From positions 6,634,001 through 6,698,000 of the forward strand of contig NZ_CP137734.1 in assembly GCF_033406955.1 (NCBI RefSeq): DNA of 64,000 nt. Direction: 5' to 3'. Below, in pieces: positions 1 through 9,400 of the stretch. Origin of the DNA: Streptomyces violaceoruber (GTDB lineage Bacteria > Actinomycetota > Actinomycetes > Streptomycetales > Streptomycetaceae). The position numbers were made by a program, and so were the translations under genes. Within the stretch, counting starts at the first letter, position 1, and each line of letters begins with the position of its first letter. Under the pieces are notes generated by a model. That model worked only from the letters and a program-made list of their open reading frames with translations, made no database searches and was not told the origin of the DNA.

Positions 1-256
1 CACCACCGGCACCCACAGCGGCCGGGTCACCGCCCTGAACGCCACCGTCAACTACGGCGGCGGCGACGTCGTCGGCGGGCTGATCCAGACCACGGTCTGC
101 GCCGAGCCCGGCGACTCCGGCGGCTCGCTCTACGGCAGCAACGGCACCGCGTACGGTCTGACCTCCGGCGGCAGCGGCAACTGCTCCTCCGGCGGTACGA
201 CGTTCTTCCAGCCGGTGACGGAGGCCCTGAGCGCCTACGGCGTCAGCGTCTACTAG
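1..256 (+). CDS. Streptogrisin-type secreted serine protease, C-terminal fragment (cut by window edge)
   Basis: Only the last 84 codons are in the window; the reading frame begins at base 2 and ends at TAG 254-256. The fragment carries the chymotrypsin-fold (S1) catalytic serine in GDSGGS, followed by the LTSGGSGNC and FFQPVTEAL segments typical of Streptomyces streptogrisins and alpha-lytic-type proteases. It closely matches the C-terminus of the complete protease at 4054-5136, so the two are paralogues, with a two-component/ABC operon between them. By family the protein is exported as a pre-pro-enzyme that matures by removing its propeptide. It runs convergently towards the response regulator gene, and a strong hairpin lies between them. 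Confidence 0.93.
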   Translation, partial: TTGTHSGRVTALNATVNYGGGDVVGGLIQTTVCAEPGDSGGSLYGSNGTAYGLTSGGSGNCSSGGTTFFQPVTEALSAYGVSVY

Positions 257-286
257 TCGGCCGTCGAGCGCAGCCGGCAGCGCGAC

Positions 287-324
287 GAGCCCCCGCACAC
301 CGCGGCCACGGTGTGCGGGGGCTC
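287..324. terminator. Bidirectional hairpin terminator
   Basis: Perfect 16-bp arms (287-302 and 309-324) surround a 6-nt loop, CGGCCA. The hairpin sits between the convergent protease and response regulator genes, and its right arm overlaps the regulator's stop codon. There is no T-tract, which is usual for Streptomyces terminators. It could end transcription from both sides. Confidence 0.8.
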
Positions 325-988
325 AGCCCGTGCCGCCGGGGAGGACGATCGCGTTCTCGTAGGCGAACACCACGGCCTGGGCGCGGTCCCGCAGGTGGAG
401 CTTGGCGAACATGCTGCCGACGTGGCTCTTCACCGTCGCCTCGGTCACGACCAGGCGCGCGGCGATCTCCGGGTTCGACAGGCCCCTGGCCACCAGGAGG
501 AGGATCTCCCGTTCCCGGGGGGTCAGACCGGCCAGCACCGCCTCCCGCGGCCGGACCGGTGCGGCGCGGGTGGCGTAGTCCTCGATCAGCCTGCGGGTGA
601 TCGACGGCGACAGCAGGGCCTCACCGGCGTGGACGACGCGGATCGCCTCCAGCAGGCGGTCGCGCGAGGCGTCCTTCAGCAGGAAACCCGACGCGCCCGC
701 CCGCAGTGCGCCGAAGACGTACTCGTCCAGGTCGTAGGTGGTGAGGATCAGCACCCGGGGCGGGGAGTCGGAGGCGGTCAGCCGGGAGGTTGCCTCGACA
801 CCGTCCATGCGGGGCATGCGGATGTCCATCAGGACCACGTCGGGGCGCAGGGCGGCGGCTTGGGCGAGTGCCCCGTGACCGTCGTCGGCCTCCCCGACGA
901 CCTCCAGATCGTTCTGGGTCTGAAGGAACAGCCGGAAGCCGGTACGGATCAGTTCCTGGTCGTCGACGATCAGCAGGCGGATGGTCAT
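323..988 (-). CDS. NarL/LuxR-type response regulator
   Basis: The protein has 221 residues. An N-terminal receiver domain (about 3-120) has the acidic pair D9/D10, the phospho-acceptor Asp55 in VVLMDIRMP, and the conserved Lys in FLLKDAS. It is followed by a LuxR-type HTH (about 150-215, LTPREREILLLVARGLSNPEIA). The ATG at 988 is chosen because it overlaps the kinase stop (ATGA) and begins exactly at the receiver fold; open frame further upstream is not coding. It is the last gene of a four-gene operon: ABC ATPase, permease, kinase, regulator. From memory of synteny, this may correspond to the S. coelicolor AbrA1/A2 system, a reported negative regulator of antibiotic production. That identity was not verified. 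Confidence 0.93.
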   Translation of the reverse strand: MTIRLLIVDDQELIRTGFRLFLQTQNDLEVVGEADDGHGALAQAAALRPDVVLMDIRMPRMDGVEATSRLTASDSPPRVLILTTYDLDEYVFGALRAGASGFLLKDASRDRLLEAIRVVHAGEALLSPSITRRLIEDYATRAAPVRPREAVLAGLTPREREILLLVARGLSNPEIAARLVVTEATVKSHVGSMFAKLHLRDRAQAVVFAYENAIVLPGGTG

Positions 989-2151
989 GCCGCGTCCCCG
1001 GCGTCCTCGACGGGCAGGCGGGCGGTCACCACGAACCCGTCGGCCGTACGGCGGGCGTCCAGGCTGCCGCCCGTCACCGCCGCGCGTTCCCGCATCCCGA
1101 GGATGCCGTGCCCGGCGCCCGACGGAGCCGGACCGCCTCCGCCGCCGTCGTCCTCGACCGTGACGTCCAACCGCGTCCGGCCGTAGTGGAGCGTCACCGT
1201 GACCCGGGTGGGGTCGGTGTGTTTGAGCACGTTGGTCAGTGCCTCCTCGACGATTCGGTAGGCCGACAGTTCGAGGCCGCCGGCCAGCGGCCGGGCCTCG
1301 CCGGTGAACTCCAGTTGTACGGGCATCCCGGCTGTCCGGTAGCCGGAAACCAGCTCGGGGAGCTGGCCGAGCGAGGGCTGCGGCCGCCACTGCGCGCCGT
1401 TGTCCGGCGTGCGCAGCAGGCCGAGGATCCGGCGGAGTTCGGCCAGGCTCTGCTCCGCGTTGACCTCGACCCGTTCCAGGGTCTCGGCCGCGACCCCGGG
1501 GTCGGTCGGCAGGACGTCCCGGGCGCCGCGCACACCGATCAGCATGACGGTGACCGAGTGGGCGACGATGTCGTGGAGTTCGCGGGCGATGGCGGTGCGT
1601 TCCCGCTGCGCCGCGAGCTGGTCGAGCTGCGCGCGTTCGCGCTCCAGGGTGGCCGCCCGGTCTTCCAGCGCCCGGGTGTAGCGCCGCCGGGTCTGGAGGT
1701 ACGAGCCGAGGGCCCACGCGCCGACCGGGACGGGCAGCGAGGAGATGCTCGCCAGCAGCAGGAACAGCGCCGTCGGGACGAGCGCCGCCACCGACACCCT
1801 CCGGTCACGCAGGTCGGCGAGCGAGGCGAGGGCGACCACGACGGGCGCCCCGCCCGGCGAGTAGCCCAGCGGCACGAGCACCGCGGCGCCCGCACAGGCC
1901 GTGACGAGCACGGTCAGGGGGGCGCGCCGGCGGAGGAGCAGGGCGGAGCCGGTCAGCACCGTCACCACGACCGGGATCACGCCGACCGGGATCACGGCGG
2001 CCGGGATCACGACGACCGGGGTGCCGCCGTCGAAGAGCTGCCCGATCTCCACTCCGGTCGTGATCACCGCCAGCACGAGGTCGAACAGCGCCGAGCGGCG
2101 CGCGACCAACAGGTCGTACGCCGCCCGGGCCCGCCCGAAGAGGTCGTTCAC
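985..2151 (-). CDS. Sensor histidine kinase (HisKA_3 / NarX-like)
   Basis: The protein has 388 residues. The first 150 residues hold about four to five hydrophobic membrane segments with no large extracellular domain. A coiled linker follows, then a HisKA_3 dimerisation domain with the phospho-acceptor His193 in ARELHDIVAHSV. A HATPase_c domain has an N-box (EEALTNVLKH) and a G-box (GHGILGMRERA). The GTG start at 2151 overlaps the permease stop by 4 bp. The usual partner is the response regulator just downstream. The small sensor and the co-transcribed ABC transporter resemble systems that sense envelope stress or peptides, with the transporter taking part in signalling; that role is an inference. 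A short tandem repeat encodes VIPxxVIPVGVIP within a membrane segment. Confidence 0.92.
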   Translation of the reverse strand: MNDLFGRARAAYDLLVARRSALFDLVLAVITTGVEIGQLFDGGTPVVVIPAAVIPVGVIPVVVTVLTGSALLLRRRAPLTVLVTACAGAAVLVPLGYSPGGAPVVVALASLADLRDRRVSVAALVPTALFLLLASISSLPVPVGAWALGSYLQTRRRYTRALEDRAATLERERAQLDQLAAQRERTAIARELHDIVAHSVTVMLIGVRGARDVLPTDPGVAAETLERVEVNAEQSLAELRRILGLLRTPDNGAQWRPQPSLGQLPELVSGYRTAGMPVQLEFTGEARPLAGGLELSAYRIVEEALTNVLKHTDPTRVTVTLHYGRTRLDVTVEDDGGGGGPAPSGAGHGILGMRERAAVTGGSLDARRTADGFVVTARLPVEDAGDAA

Positions 2152-2867
2152 GCCAGATCGCGCCGTCGCTCGACCACGACCGCGACCAGCGTGACCGCGA
2201 CCGTCCACGCGGCCAGCACCCATCCGGCCGAGACCACCGACAGGGTCGTGTGGTGCGTCATCCGGCTCAGGATCCCGGCCGCGCCGAACGGCGTGAGGTT
2301 GACGCCCGCTTCCCAGACACCGGAAAGCAGCGGGACCACGGCGAAGTTCACGACCAGCAGGACGACCACTCCCAGGACCGGGCTACGGATCAGGGCGCCG
2401 AGGGCGGCGCCCAGGATCGTGGACAGGACGAACGCCACCAGGTTGCCCGCCACGACGGCACCGACGTCTGCGGAGGTGAGATCGGGCCCCGGCTGGTCAC
2501 TCAGCAGCGGCAGCGCGAGCCCGACCGACACCGTGGTCGTCAGCGCGCCGAGCAGGAGCCCGGTCAGCGCGTAAGCGGCAATTCTCGCCGACAGCACGAC
2601 CCCGCGGCCACGGCGGCCCACCAGTGCCGCCGGTGCGGCCGTCCGGTGCCGGTACTCACCGGCCGCGCCGACCAGCCCCCAGAGCATGAGCAGGACCGGC
2701 ATCGCCGACAGGGCCTCCTCCTTCTCGGCCACCTCGTCCAGCGTGCCCGACCACGCCGCGACCACCAGGGCGTTGAGAGCGGCGAACGCGACCGTGCCCA
2801 CCGCGAAGCCCAGGACGGTCCGGGTGGTCACGGTCTTGATCAGTTCGCCGCGCAGCAGACGGCTCAT
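2148..2867 (-). CDS. ABC-2 type transporter permease
   Basis: This 239-residue integral membrane protein has about six predicted transmembrane segments. Its N-terminus (MSRLLRGELIKTVTTRT) is the usual start of ABC-2 permeases, which begin with a cytoplasmic amphipathic region. The gene overlaps both neighbours by 4 bp: the ATPase stop and permease start at 2864-2867, and its own stop with the kinase GTG at 2148-2151. This indicates one translationally coupled operon. It should form the membrane channel of an exporter with the ATPase encoded upstream. The substrate is unknown; lipid-active peptides or a signalling role with the kinase are possibilities. Confidence 0.9.
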   Translation of the reverse strand: MSRLLRGELIKTVTTRTVLGFAVGTVAFAALNALVVAAWSGTLDEVAEKEEALSAMPVLLMLWGLVGAAGEYRHRTAAPAALVGRRGRGVVLSARIAAYALTGLLLGALTTTVSVGLALPLLSDQPGPDLTSADVGAVVAGNLVAFVLSTILGAALGALIRSPVLGVVVLLVVNFAVVPLLSGVWEAGVNLTPFGAAGILSRMTHHTTLSVVSAGWVLAAWTVAVTLVAVVVERRRDLA

Positions 2868-3784
2868 CGGTCCGCCCCTCCCGTGAGGCCGAAGAACGCG
2901 TCCTCCAGCGACGCGGTCCGCTCGGTGATCTCCTCCACAAGGACGCCGTCGCGGTGGGCCAGCCGTGCCACCTCCGTGACGTCGAGCCCTTCGACCAGCA
3001 ACCGGCCTCCGTCGTCGGTCTTCGTGCGGCCGCCGGCCGCGGTCACCAGCTCCGACAGGCGCTCGGCCTCGGCGGTGCGCACCGCGACCACGCTTTCCCC
3101 GGACCGTTCGAGGTCCCGGATCGCACCTTCGTGGACCAGCCGTCCCCGGTTGATCACGACCACGTCGTCGACGGTCTGGGCCGCCTCGCCCAGCATGTGG
3201 CTGGACAGCAGGACCGTGCCCCCCTTCGCGGCCCGCTCCCGCAGCAGCGTACGCAACCAGCGGATGCCTTGCGGGTCCAGGCCGTTCACCGGCTCGTCCA
3301 GCACCAGGATCTCCGGATCGCCCAGGAGCGCCGCGGCGAGCCCGAGCCGCTGCCGCATGCCCATCGAGTACTTCCCGACCCGGCCCCGGGCCGCCTCCTC
3401 CAGGCCGACGAGTTCCAGCACCTCCCCGACCCGGCGGCGGGGCAGTCCGGCCAGTGCGGCCAGCGAGCGCAGGTGCGCCCTGCCGGTGCGGCCGGGATGG
3501 GCCCCGCAGGGTTCGATGTGCACGCCGAGCAGCCGGGCGTCGGGTTTGAGGGCGGCGACCGGCGTGGCCCGTACGAACGCCCGGCCCGCTGTCGGCCGCG
3601 CCAGTCCGACGACCGCTTTGAGAGCGGTGGTCTTCCCCGCCCCGTTCGGGCCGAAGAACCCCGTCACCCTCCCGGTTCCGACTGTGAACGACAGGTCGTC
3701 GACCGCCGTTGCGCGGCCGTAGCGCTTGGTCAGCCCTTCGACCCTGATGGCCGCCGGGTCCCCGGCACCTCGTGAAGAAGTCAT
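2864..3784 (-). CDS. ABC transporter ATP-binding protein
   Basis: The protein has 306 residues with all nucleotide-binding motifs: Walker A GPNGAGKT (about 45-52), a signature segment YSMGMRQRLGLAAAL, Walker B ILVLDEP and an H-loop in SSHMLGE. The family is the CcmA/bacitracin-type ATPases that pair with ABC-2 permeases. I chose the ATG at 3784 because GGAGG lies 8 nt upstream. A GTG at 3823 would add 13 residues but has no ribosome-binding site. It is the first gene of the operon with permease, kinase and regulator. A perfect 9-bp inverted repeat lies 54-79 bp upstream of the start and may control the operon. Confidence 0.93.
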   Translation of the reverse strand: MTSSRGAGDPAAIRVEGLTKRYGRATAVDDLSFTVGTGRVTGFFGPNGAGKTTALKAVVGLARPTAGRAFVRATPVAALKPDARLLGVHIEPCGAHPGRTGRAHLRSLAALAGLPRRRVGEVLELVGLEEAARGRVGKYSMGMRQRLGLAAALLGDPEILVLDEPVNGLDPQGIRWLRTLLRERAAKGGTVLLSSHMLGEAAQTVDDVVVINRGRLVHEGAIRDLERSGESVVAVRTAEAERLSELVTAAGGRTKTDDGGRLLVEGLDVTEVARLAHRDGVLVEEITERTASLEDAFFGLTGGADR

Positions 3785-3837
3785 GCCCGAAGCCTCCGGT
3801 GTGCCGATCTCCCCGTCCTCCACCCAGGGGCGAAACC

Positions 3838-3863
3838 CGGTCTCCCACCAGAGGGGGAGACCG
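3838..3863. promoter_or_regulatory. Inverted repeat upstream of the ABC/two-component operon
   Basis: The perfect arms CGGTCTCCC (3838-3846) and GGGAGACCG (3855-3863) are separated by 8 bp. The element lies in the divergent region between the ABC ATPase gene and the protease gene, nearer the ATPase start. Its dyad symmetry fits a dimeric response-regulator operator (autoregulation), but an RNA hairpin cannot be excluded. Confidence 0.4.
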
Positions 3864-4053
3864 CCGCCGCCTCCCCGCTCTCCGAGAGGAAGAGGTGAAG
3901 GCCGTGTGACCGCGCTGGAGTTGTCGTGCGCACGTCCTGGAGTCGACCTTGTGTGCGGCCTGTGGAATCGGAAGAGTCAACGCTCGTCAACCAGCCTTCC
4001 GGCCCGCGAGGTCCCCACAACCTCCGGGCCGACCCCCCACAGGAGGACGTGAG

Positions 4054-5136
4054 TTGAAGCACCGACGCATACCCAGGCGGCGGGTCGCCGTGGTAGGTGC
4101 GGGAATCACCGCACTGGTCGCGGCCGGAGTCACCTTCCAGACCGCGAACGCCAGCGAGGCCCCGAAGACCGCCGCGCCCGAGACCCTGTCGGTCTCGGCG
4201 GCCGGAGAGCTCGCCTCGACGCTGCTCGGCGACCTCGGCGCCGACGCGGCGGGCACGTACTACGACGCACAGGCCAAGAGCCTCGTCGTCAACGTGCTCG
4301 ACCAGAGCGCCGCGCAGACCGTCGAGGAGGCCGGAGCCAAGGCCAGAGTCGTCGAGAACTCGCTCGCCGACCTGAAGAGCGCGCGCACCGCCCTCACGAA
4401 GGACGCGACCATCCCGGGCACGTCCTGGGCGACCGACCCGACCACCAACAAGGTCGTCGTCACCGCCGACCGCACGGTCTCCGAGGCCGAACTGGCCAAG
4501 CTGACCAAGGTGGTCGACGGACTGGGCGCCAAGGCCGAGCTCAAGCGGACCAAGGGTGAGTACAAGCCCTTCGTCGCGGGCGGCGACGCCATCACCGGAG
4601 GCGGCGGGCGCTGCTCGCTCGGCTTCAACGTGACCAAGGGCGGCGAGCCGTACTTCATCACCGCCGGCCACTGCACCGAGTCCATCTCGACCTGGTCGGA
4701 CTCCTCCGGGAACGTCATCGGCGAGAACGCGGCGTCCAGCTTCCCGGACAACGACTACGGGCTGGTCAAGTACACCGCCGACGTGGACCACCCGAGCGAG
4801 GTGAACCTCTACAACGGCTCCTCGCAGGCCATCTCGGGCGCCGCCGAGGCCACCGTCGGCATGCAGGTGACCCGCAGCGGTTCCACCACCCAGGTGCACG
4901 ACGGGACGGTGACCGGCCTGGACGCCACCGTGAACTACGGCAACGGCGACATCGTCAACGGCCTGATCCAGACCGACGTCTGCGCCGAGCCCGGCGACAG
5001 CGGCGGCTCGCTCTTCTCGGGCGACCAGGCCATCGGCCTCACCTCCGGCGGCAGCGGCGACTGCACCTCGGGCGGCGAGACCTTCTTCCAGCCGGTGACG
5101 GAGGCCCTGTCGGCCACCGGTACGCAGATCGGCTGA
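4054..5136 (+). CDS. Streptogrisin-type secreted serine protease precursor (S1 family)
   Basis: The 360-residue pre-pro-protease begins at TTG 4054, with AGGAGG 7 nt upstream. It has an Arg-rich N-terminus and signal peptide (about 1-35, ending near ANA). A propeptide of the alpha-lytic protease type covers about 36-180. The mature domain starts near ITGGGGRCSLGF. Catalytic triad candidates are His in TAGHC, Asp in NDYGLVKY and Ser in GDSGGS, and paired cysteines could form disulfides. By family it is exported by Sec and self-processed outside the cell, where it degrades protein. It is divergent from the ABC/two-component operon and paralogous to the fragment at the window's left edge. A hairpin terminator follows the stop. 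Confidence 0.95.
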   Translation: MKHRRIPRRRVAVVGAGITALVAAGVTFQTANASEAPKTAAPETLSVSAAGELASTLLGDLGADAAGTYYDAQAKSLVVNVLDQSAAQTVEEAGAKARVVENSLADLKSARTALTKDATIPGTSWATDPTTNKVVVTADRTVSEAELAKLTKVVDGLGAKAELKRTKGEYKPFVAGGDAITGGGGRCSLGFNVTKGGEPYFITAGHCTESISTWSDSSGNVIGENAASSFPDNDYGLVKYTADVDHPSEVNLYNGSSQAISGAAEATVGMQVTRSGSTTQVHDGTVTGLDATVNYGNGDIVNGLIQTDVCAEPGDSGGSLFSGDQAIGLTSGGSGDCTSGGETFFQPVTEALSATGTQIG

Positions 5137-5155
5137 GCAGCGCCCGCACACCCGT

Positions 5156-5189
5156 GAAGTCCCGTCCCGCGCGCGAGGGGCGGGACTTC
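5156..5189 (+). terminator. Hairpin terminator after the protease gene
   Basis: GAAGTCCCG (5156-5164) pairs with CGGGACTTC (5181-5189), and the stem extends inwards by TCCC with GGGG including one G-T pair. It starts about 20 bp after the protease stop codon. The gene on the other side (ending at 5251) is convergent, so the hairpin may act in both directions. Confidence 0.7.
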
Positions 5190-5250
5190 CGCGTGCCCGG
5201 CCGGGGCTCCCGCGTCCGTACGACGGTCAGGCGGCCGGCGCGGCGAACGG

Positions 5251-6315
5251 TCAGCCGGCCGGCGCGGGCGGCAGCTCCGTCTCCTGCCGCCCGCGGCGCG
5301 GCAGCACGGCCGCCAGCATCGTGATCACCGTCCCCGCCACCGCCCACGCCCACAGCACCAGCAGGGAGGCGGTCACGTCGTTCCCCTTGAAGTAGGCGAT
5401 CGAGCGGGCCGCCCAGGTGCCGGCGCCCGGTGGCAGCGCCGGACCGATCGCCTTCCAGAACGGCGGGAGCAGCGGCAGCGGGAAGGCGCCGCCCGCGCTC
5501 GGGTTGCCCGCGATCACCACCAGCAGGATCGCGAGACCGATGCCGACGATTCCGAAGACGCCCTGGAGGGCCAGCGTGGCGGCGCCCACCGCGAAGGTGA
5601 TCAGCGCGCCGAGCCCCCACAGGTCCAGCACGCCGCCGGGCAGCGCGCCCAGGATCGGCCCGATGATCACCGCGCCGCCGAGCCCGCCGACGATCGCGAC
5701 CAGCGCCATCACGATCAGCCGGATCGCCGCCCGGCGCGGGTTGGCCGGCCGGGCGCCGGTGCTGATCGCCAGGATCGAGGCGCACAGGTAGCCGCCGACG
5801 CACCAGCCCACGATCAGGTAGAAGGACGACAGCCCGTCGAAGTCGTGGCGGGAGGCCGGGGCCACGTCGACCACCCGCACCGTGCGCCGCTCGGTCTGCT
5901 CCGCCTTGCCGACGATGCCCTCGAGGGTGGTGGCGAGGACGGTGCCGCCGCCGGAGGCGACCAGCAGGGTGTCCTGCCTGCCGCCGGGGTCCAGGACCAG
6001 GGCGCCGTCGATCTCCCGGTTCATGATCTGCCGCCGGGCGGCCGCCTCGTCGGCCACCGTGCGCGGGTCCAGCGGGGAGCCGGGCAGCCCTTCCAGCCGG
6101 TCCACCGTCTGCCCGGCGGCCGCCCCGGGCGCGACCACCCCGAAGGGCACGTCCTTGGGGCGCGGGTCGTGCAGTGCCCCCACGTAGGAGGCGATGAACA
6201 GCAGCTGGAGCGCGATCACGCCGAGCACCAGCAGGGTGGCCCGCGGGGTGACGGCGTCCCTCACCTCACCGAGGAAGGAGCCGCTTCGCGTGCCGGGGCC
6301 CGGTGTGTGTGACAT
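5251..6315 (-). CDS. DUF3533-like multi-pass membrane protein
   Basis: The protein has 354 residues. One N-terminal transmembrane helix (about 24-45) is followed by an extracytoplasmic domain of about 130 residues, then five more hydrophobic segments and a short cytoplasmic tail. This layout matches the ABC-2-like YhgE/Pip and DUF3533 family of membrane proteins without their own ATPase. The ATG at 6315 was chosen because the open frame further upstream encodes a Cys/His/Pro-rich stretch unlike a membrane protein start. No operon partner is present: it converges with the protease and diverges from dnaE2. The function is unknown; export or envelope roles are proposed for relatives. Confidence 0.8.
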   Translation of the reverse strand: MSHTPGPGTRSGSFLGEVRDAVTPRATLLVLGVIALQLLFIASYVGALHDPRPKDVPFGVVAPGAAAGQTVDRLEGLPGSPLDPRTVADEAAARRQIMNREIDGALVLDPGGRQDTLLVASGGGTVLATTLEGIVGKAEQTERRTVRVVDVAPASRHDFDGLSSFYLIVGWCVGGYLCASILAISTGARPANPRRAAIRLIVMALVAIVGGLGGAVIIGPILGALPGGVLDLWGLGALITFAVGAATLALQGVFGIVGIGLAILLVVIAGNPSAGGAFPLPLLPPFWKAIGPALPPGAGTWAARSIAYFKGNDVTASLLVLWAWAVAGTVITMLAAVLPRRGRQETELPPAPAG

Positions 6316-6418
6316 GTCCCCACAGTCCGGGTCGGGGGGCGTTTGCGCAGGTGGGACGGGGCCGAACGGATGCCGCACACACATTCGACGATGGGGGTAT
6401 GGTGGGTGAGGTAGCTGG

Positions 6419-6430
6419 GAACAGACGTTC
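6419..6430. promoter_or_regulatory. LexA (SOS) box upstream of dnaE2
   Basis: GAAC-AGAC-GTTC, followed by GA, matches the actinobacterial LexA consensus GAAC-N4-GTTC in both conserved arms. It lies about 60 bp upstream of the dnaE2 start, where a promoter would be. DnaE2 cassettes are classic LexA targets in actinobacteria, so the site predicts DNA-damage induction of dnaE2 and the overlapping ImuB-like gene. Confidence 0.75.
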
Positions 6431-6488
6431 GATAATGGCGTTCGGGCATACGTGGTCATGCGTCGGTTCATGAGTCGGGAGGTGCGTG

Positions 6489-9400
6489 ATGCCGGGTTTC
6501 ACGCATCTGCACACCGTCTCCGGGTTCTCCGCCCGCTACGGCGCCTCCCACCCGGAGCGGCTGGCCGAGCGCGCCTTCGAGCGGGGCATGGACGCCCTCG
6601 CCCTCACCGACCGCGACACCCTCGCGGGGACGGTCCGCTTCGCCAAGGCCTGCGCGAAGGCGGGCGTCCGCCCCCTGTTCGGCGCGGAGCTGGCGGTCGC
6701 CGCCCCCGAGTCCGCGGCCGCCGACCGCACGGAGACCTCCGTACGCCGGGACCGGCGCCGTGCCCCCGTGCGCGGCGGCGCCTTCGTCGACGAGTCGGCC
6801 CCCCGGGTGACCTTCCTCGCCCGGGACGGCGCCCGCGGCTGGGCCGACCTGTGCCGCCTGGTCTCCGCCGCCCACACGGCCGAGGGCAGCCCGCTGCTGT
6901 CCTGGCCCGACAACCACGCCGACGGCCTGACCGTCCTGCTCGGCCCCGACTCCGACGTCGGCCGCGCCCTCGCCGCCGGGCGTCCCGACCGCGCCGCGCG
7001 GCTTCTCGCCCCCTGGCGTGAGGTCTACGGCGACGCCCTGCGCCTGGAGGCCGTCTGGCACGGCCGCACGGGCATCGGCCCCGGCTCCCTGCGGCTGGCC
7101 GCCCGCACCGTCGGCTTCGCCGCCGAGCAGGGCGTCCGGCCGGTGCTCTCCAACGCCGTCCGCTACGCCGACCCCGGCCAGGGCGAGGTCGCCGACGTCC
7201 TGGACGCCGCCCGCCGCCTCGTCCCGATCAACGCCACCAAGGAACTGGACTCCGGCGAGGCCTGGCTCAAGGACGCCGGTGCCATGCGGCACGCCGCCGA
7301 GCGGATCGTCGAGTCCGCGGGTTTCCGGCGCGACACCGCCCACCGCCTGCTGGAGCAGACCCGGGCCACGGCCGCCGAGTGCCTGGTCGACCCCGAGGAC
7401 GACCTCGGCATGGGCGCCGTCCACTTCCCCGAACCGCACCTCGTCGGCGCCGGGCGCCGCACCGCCCAGCGGGCGCTCGCCTCCCGGGCGGCGGCGGGCA
7501 TGGTGCGGCGCGGCTACGACCGGCGCCGGGACCACCGGGAGTACTGGGAGCGGATGCACCACGAGCTGGACATCATCGCCCACCACGGCTTCGCCTCGTA
7601 CTTCCTCACCGTCGCCCAGGTCGTGGACGACGTACGGCACATGGGCATCCGGGTCGCCGCGCGCGGCTCCGGCGCGGGCTCGCTCGTCAACCACCTGCTC
7701 GGCATCGCGCACGCCGACCCGGTCGAGCACGGGCTGCTGATGGAGCGGTTCCTGTCCAAGGAGCGGGTCGTGCTGCCCGACATCGACATCGACGTGGAGT
7801 CCGCGCGCCGGCTCGAGGTCTACCGCGCGATCATCGGCCGGTTCGGCACCGAGCGGGTCGCCACGGTTGCCATGCCGGAGACGTACCGGGTGCGCCACGC
7901 CATCCGCGACGTGGGCGCCGCCCTGTCCATGGACCCGGCCGAGATCGACCGCGTCGCCAAGTCCTTCCCGCACATCCGTGCCCGCGACGCCCGCGCGGCC
8001 CTGGAGGAACTGCCCGAACTCAAGGAACTGGCGGGGGAGTCCCGGCGGGACGGAGGAGGGCGGTACGGCAGGCTCTGGGAGCTGGTCGAGGGCCTCGACG
8101 CCCTCCCGCGCGGTGTCGCCATGCACCCCTGCGGCGTCCTGCTGTCCGACGCCTCCCTGCTCTCCCGTACGCCGGTCGTGCCGACCAGCGGCGAGGGCTT
8201 GCCGATGGCGCAGTTCGACAAGGACGACGTGGAGGACCTCGGGCTGCTCAAGCTGGACGTCCTCGGGGTGCGGATGCAGTCGGCGATGGCGCACGCGGTC
8301 GCCGAGGTGAAGCGGGCCACCGGCACCGAGGTCGACCTGGACGCCGTACCCGAGGGCGACCCGGCGACGTACCGGATGATCCGGTCCGCCGAGACGCTGG
8401 GCTGCTTCCAGATCGAGTCACCCGGCCAGCGGGACCTGGTGGGGCGGCTCCAGCCGGCCACCTTCCACGACCTCGTGGTCGACATCTCGCTCTTCCGACC
8501 GGGACCGGTCGCCGCCGACATGGTGCGGCCGTTCATCGAGGCCCGGCACGGCCGGGCGCCGGTGCGCCACCCGCACGAGGACCTGGCGGAGCCGCTGGCG
8601 GGGACGTACGGGGTCGTCGTCTTCCACGAGCAGATCATCGACATCGTCGCCATCATGACCGGCTGCGGACGCGGCGAGGCGGACCGGGTGCGGCGCGGCC
8701 TCTCCGACCCGGAGTCGCAGGGGCGGATCAAGGTGTGGTTCGCCCAGCACGCGACGGCGAACGGATACGACGCGGAAACGATTCAGCGCACCTGGGAGAT
8801 CGTCGAGGCCTTCGGCAGCTACGGCTTCTGCAAGGCGCACGCCGTCGCCTTCGCGGTGCCGACGTACCAGTCGGCGTGGCTGAAGGCCCACCACCCGGCC
8901 GCCTTCTACGCGGGCCTGCTCACCCACGACCCCGGCATGTACCCCAAGCGGCTGCTGCTGGCGGACGCGCGGCGGCGCGGGGTGCCGATCCTGCCGTTGG
9001 ACGTGAACGAGTCGGGGGTCGCACACAGGATCGAACTGGTGTCTGAATCAGGGTCACGGAAGCCCGCCACGTGGGGACTCCGGCTCGCCCTCTCGGACGT
9101 GCACGGCATCAGCGAGGCCGAGGCGGAGCGGATCGCCACGGGGCAGCCCTACGCCTCCCTGCTCGACTTCTGGGAACGGGCCCGCCCCAGCAGGCCGCTG
9201 GCCGGACGGCTCGCCCAGGTCGGCGCGCTGGACGCGTTCGGGGCCAACCGCCGGGACCTGCAACTGCACCTGACCGAACTGCACCGCGGCGCCCGGGGCG
9301 GACGCGGCGACCAGCTCCCCCTCACCGGCGGCCGCAAGACCGCCTCCGCAGGGCTGCCCGACCTCACCTCCGAGGAGAAGCTCAGCGCCGAACTCGGTGT

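Noticed and set aside
989..1717. Upstream in-frame extension of the response regulator to about 464 residues
   Set aside because: The extra part lies over the kinase gene in another frame and has no domain. The ATGA junction at 985-988 gives the true start.
2868..3980. Extension of the ABC permease frame upstream to about 610 residues
   Set aside because: The extension is antisense or out-of-frame with the ATPase gene. The permease start overlaps the ATPase stop by 4 bp.
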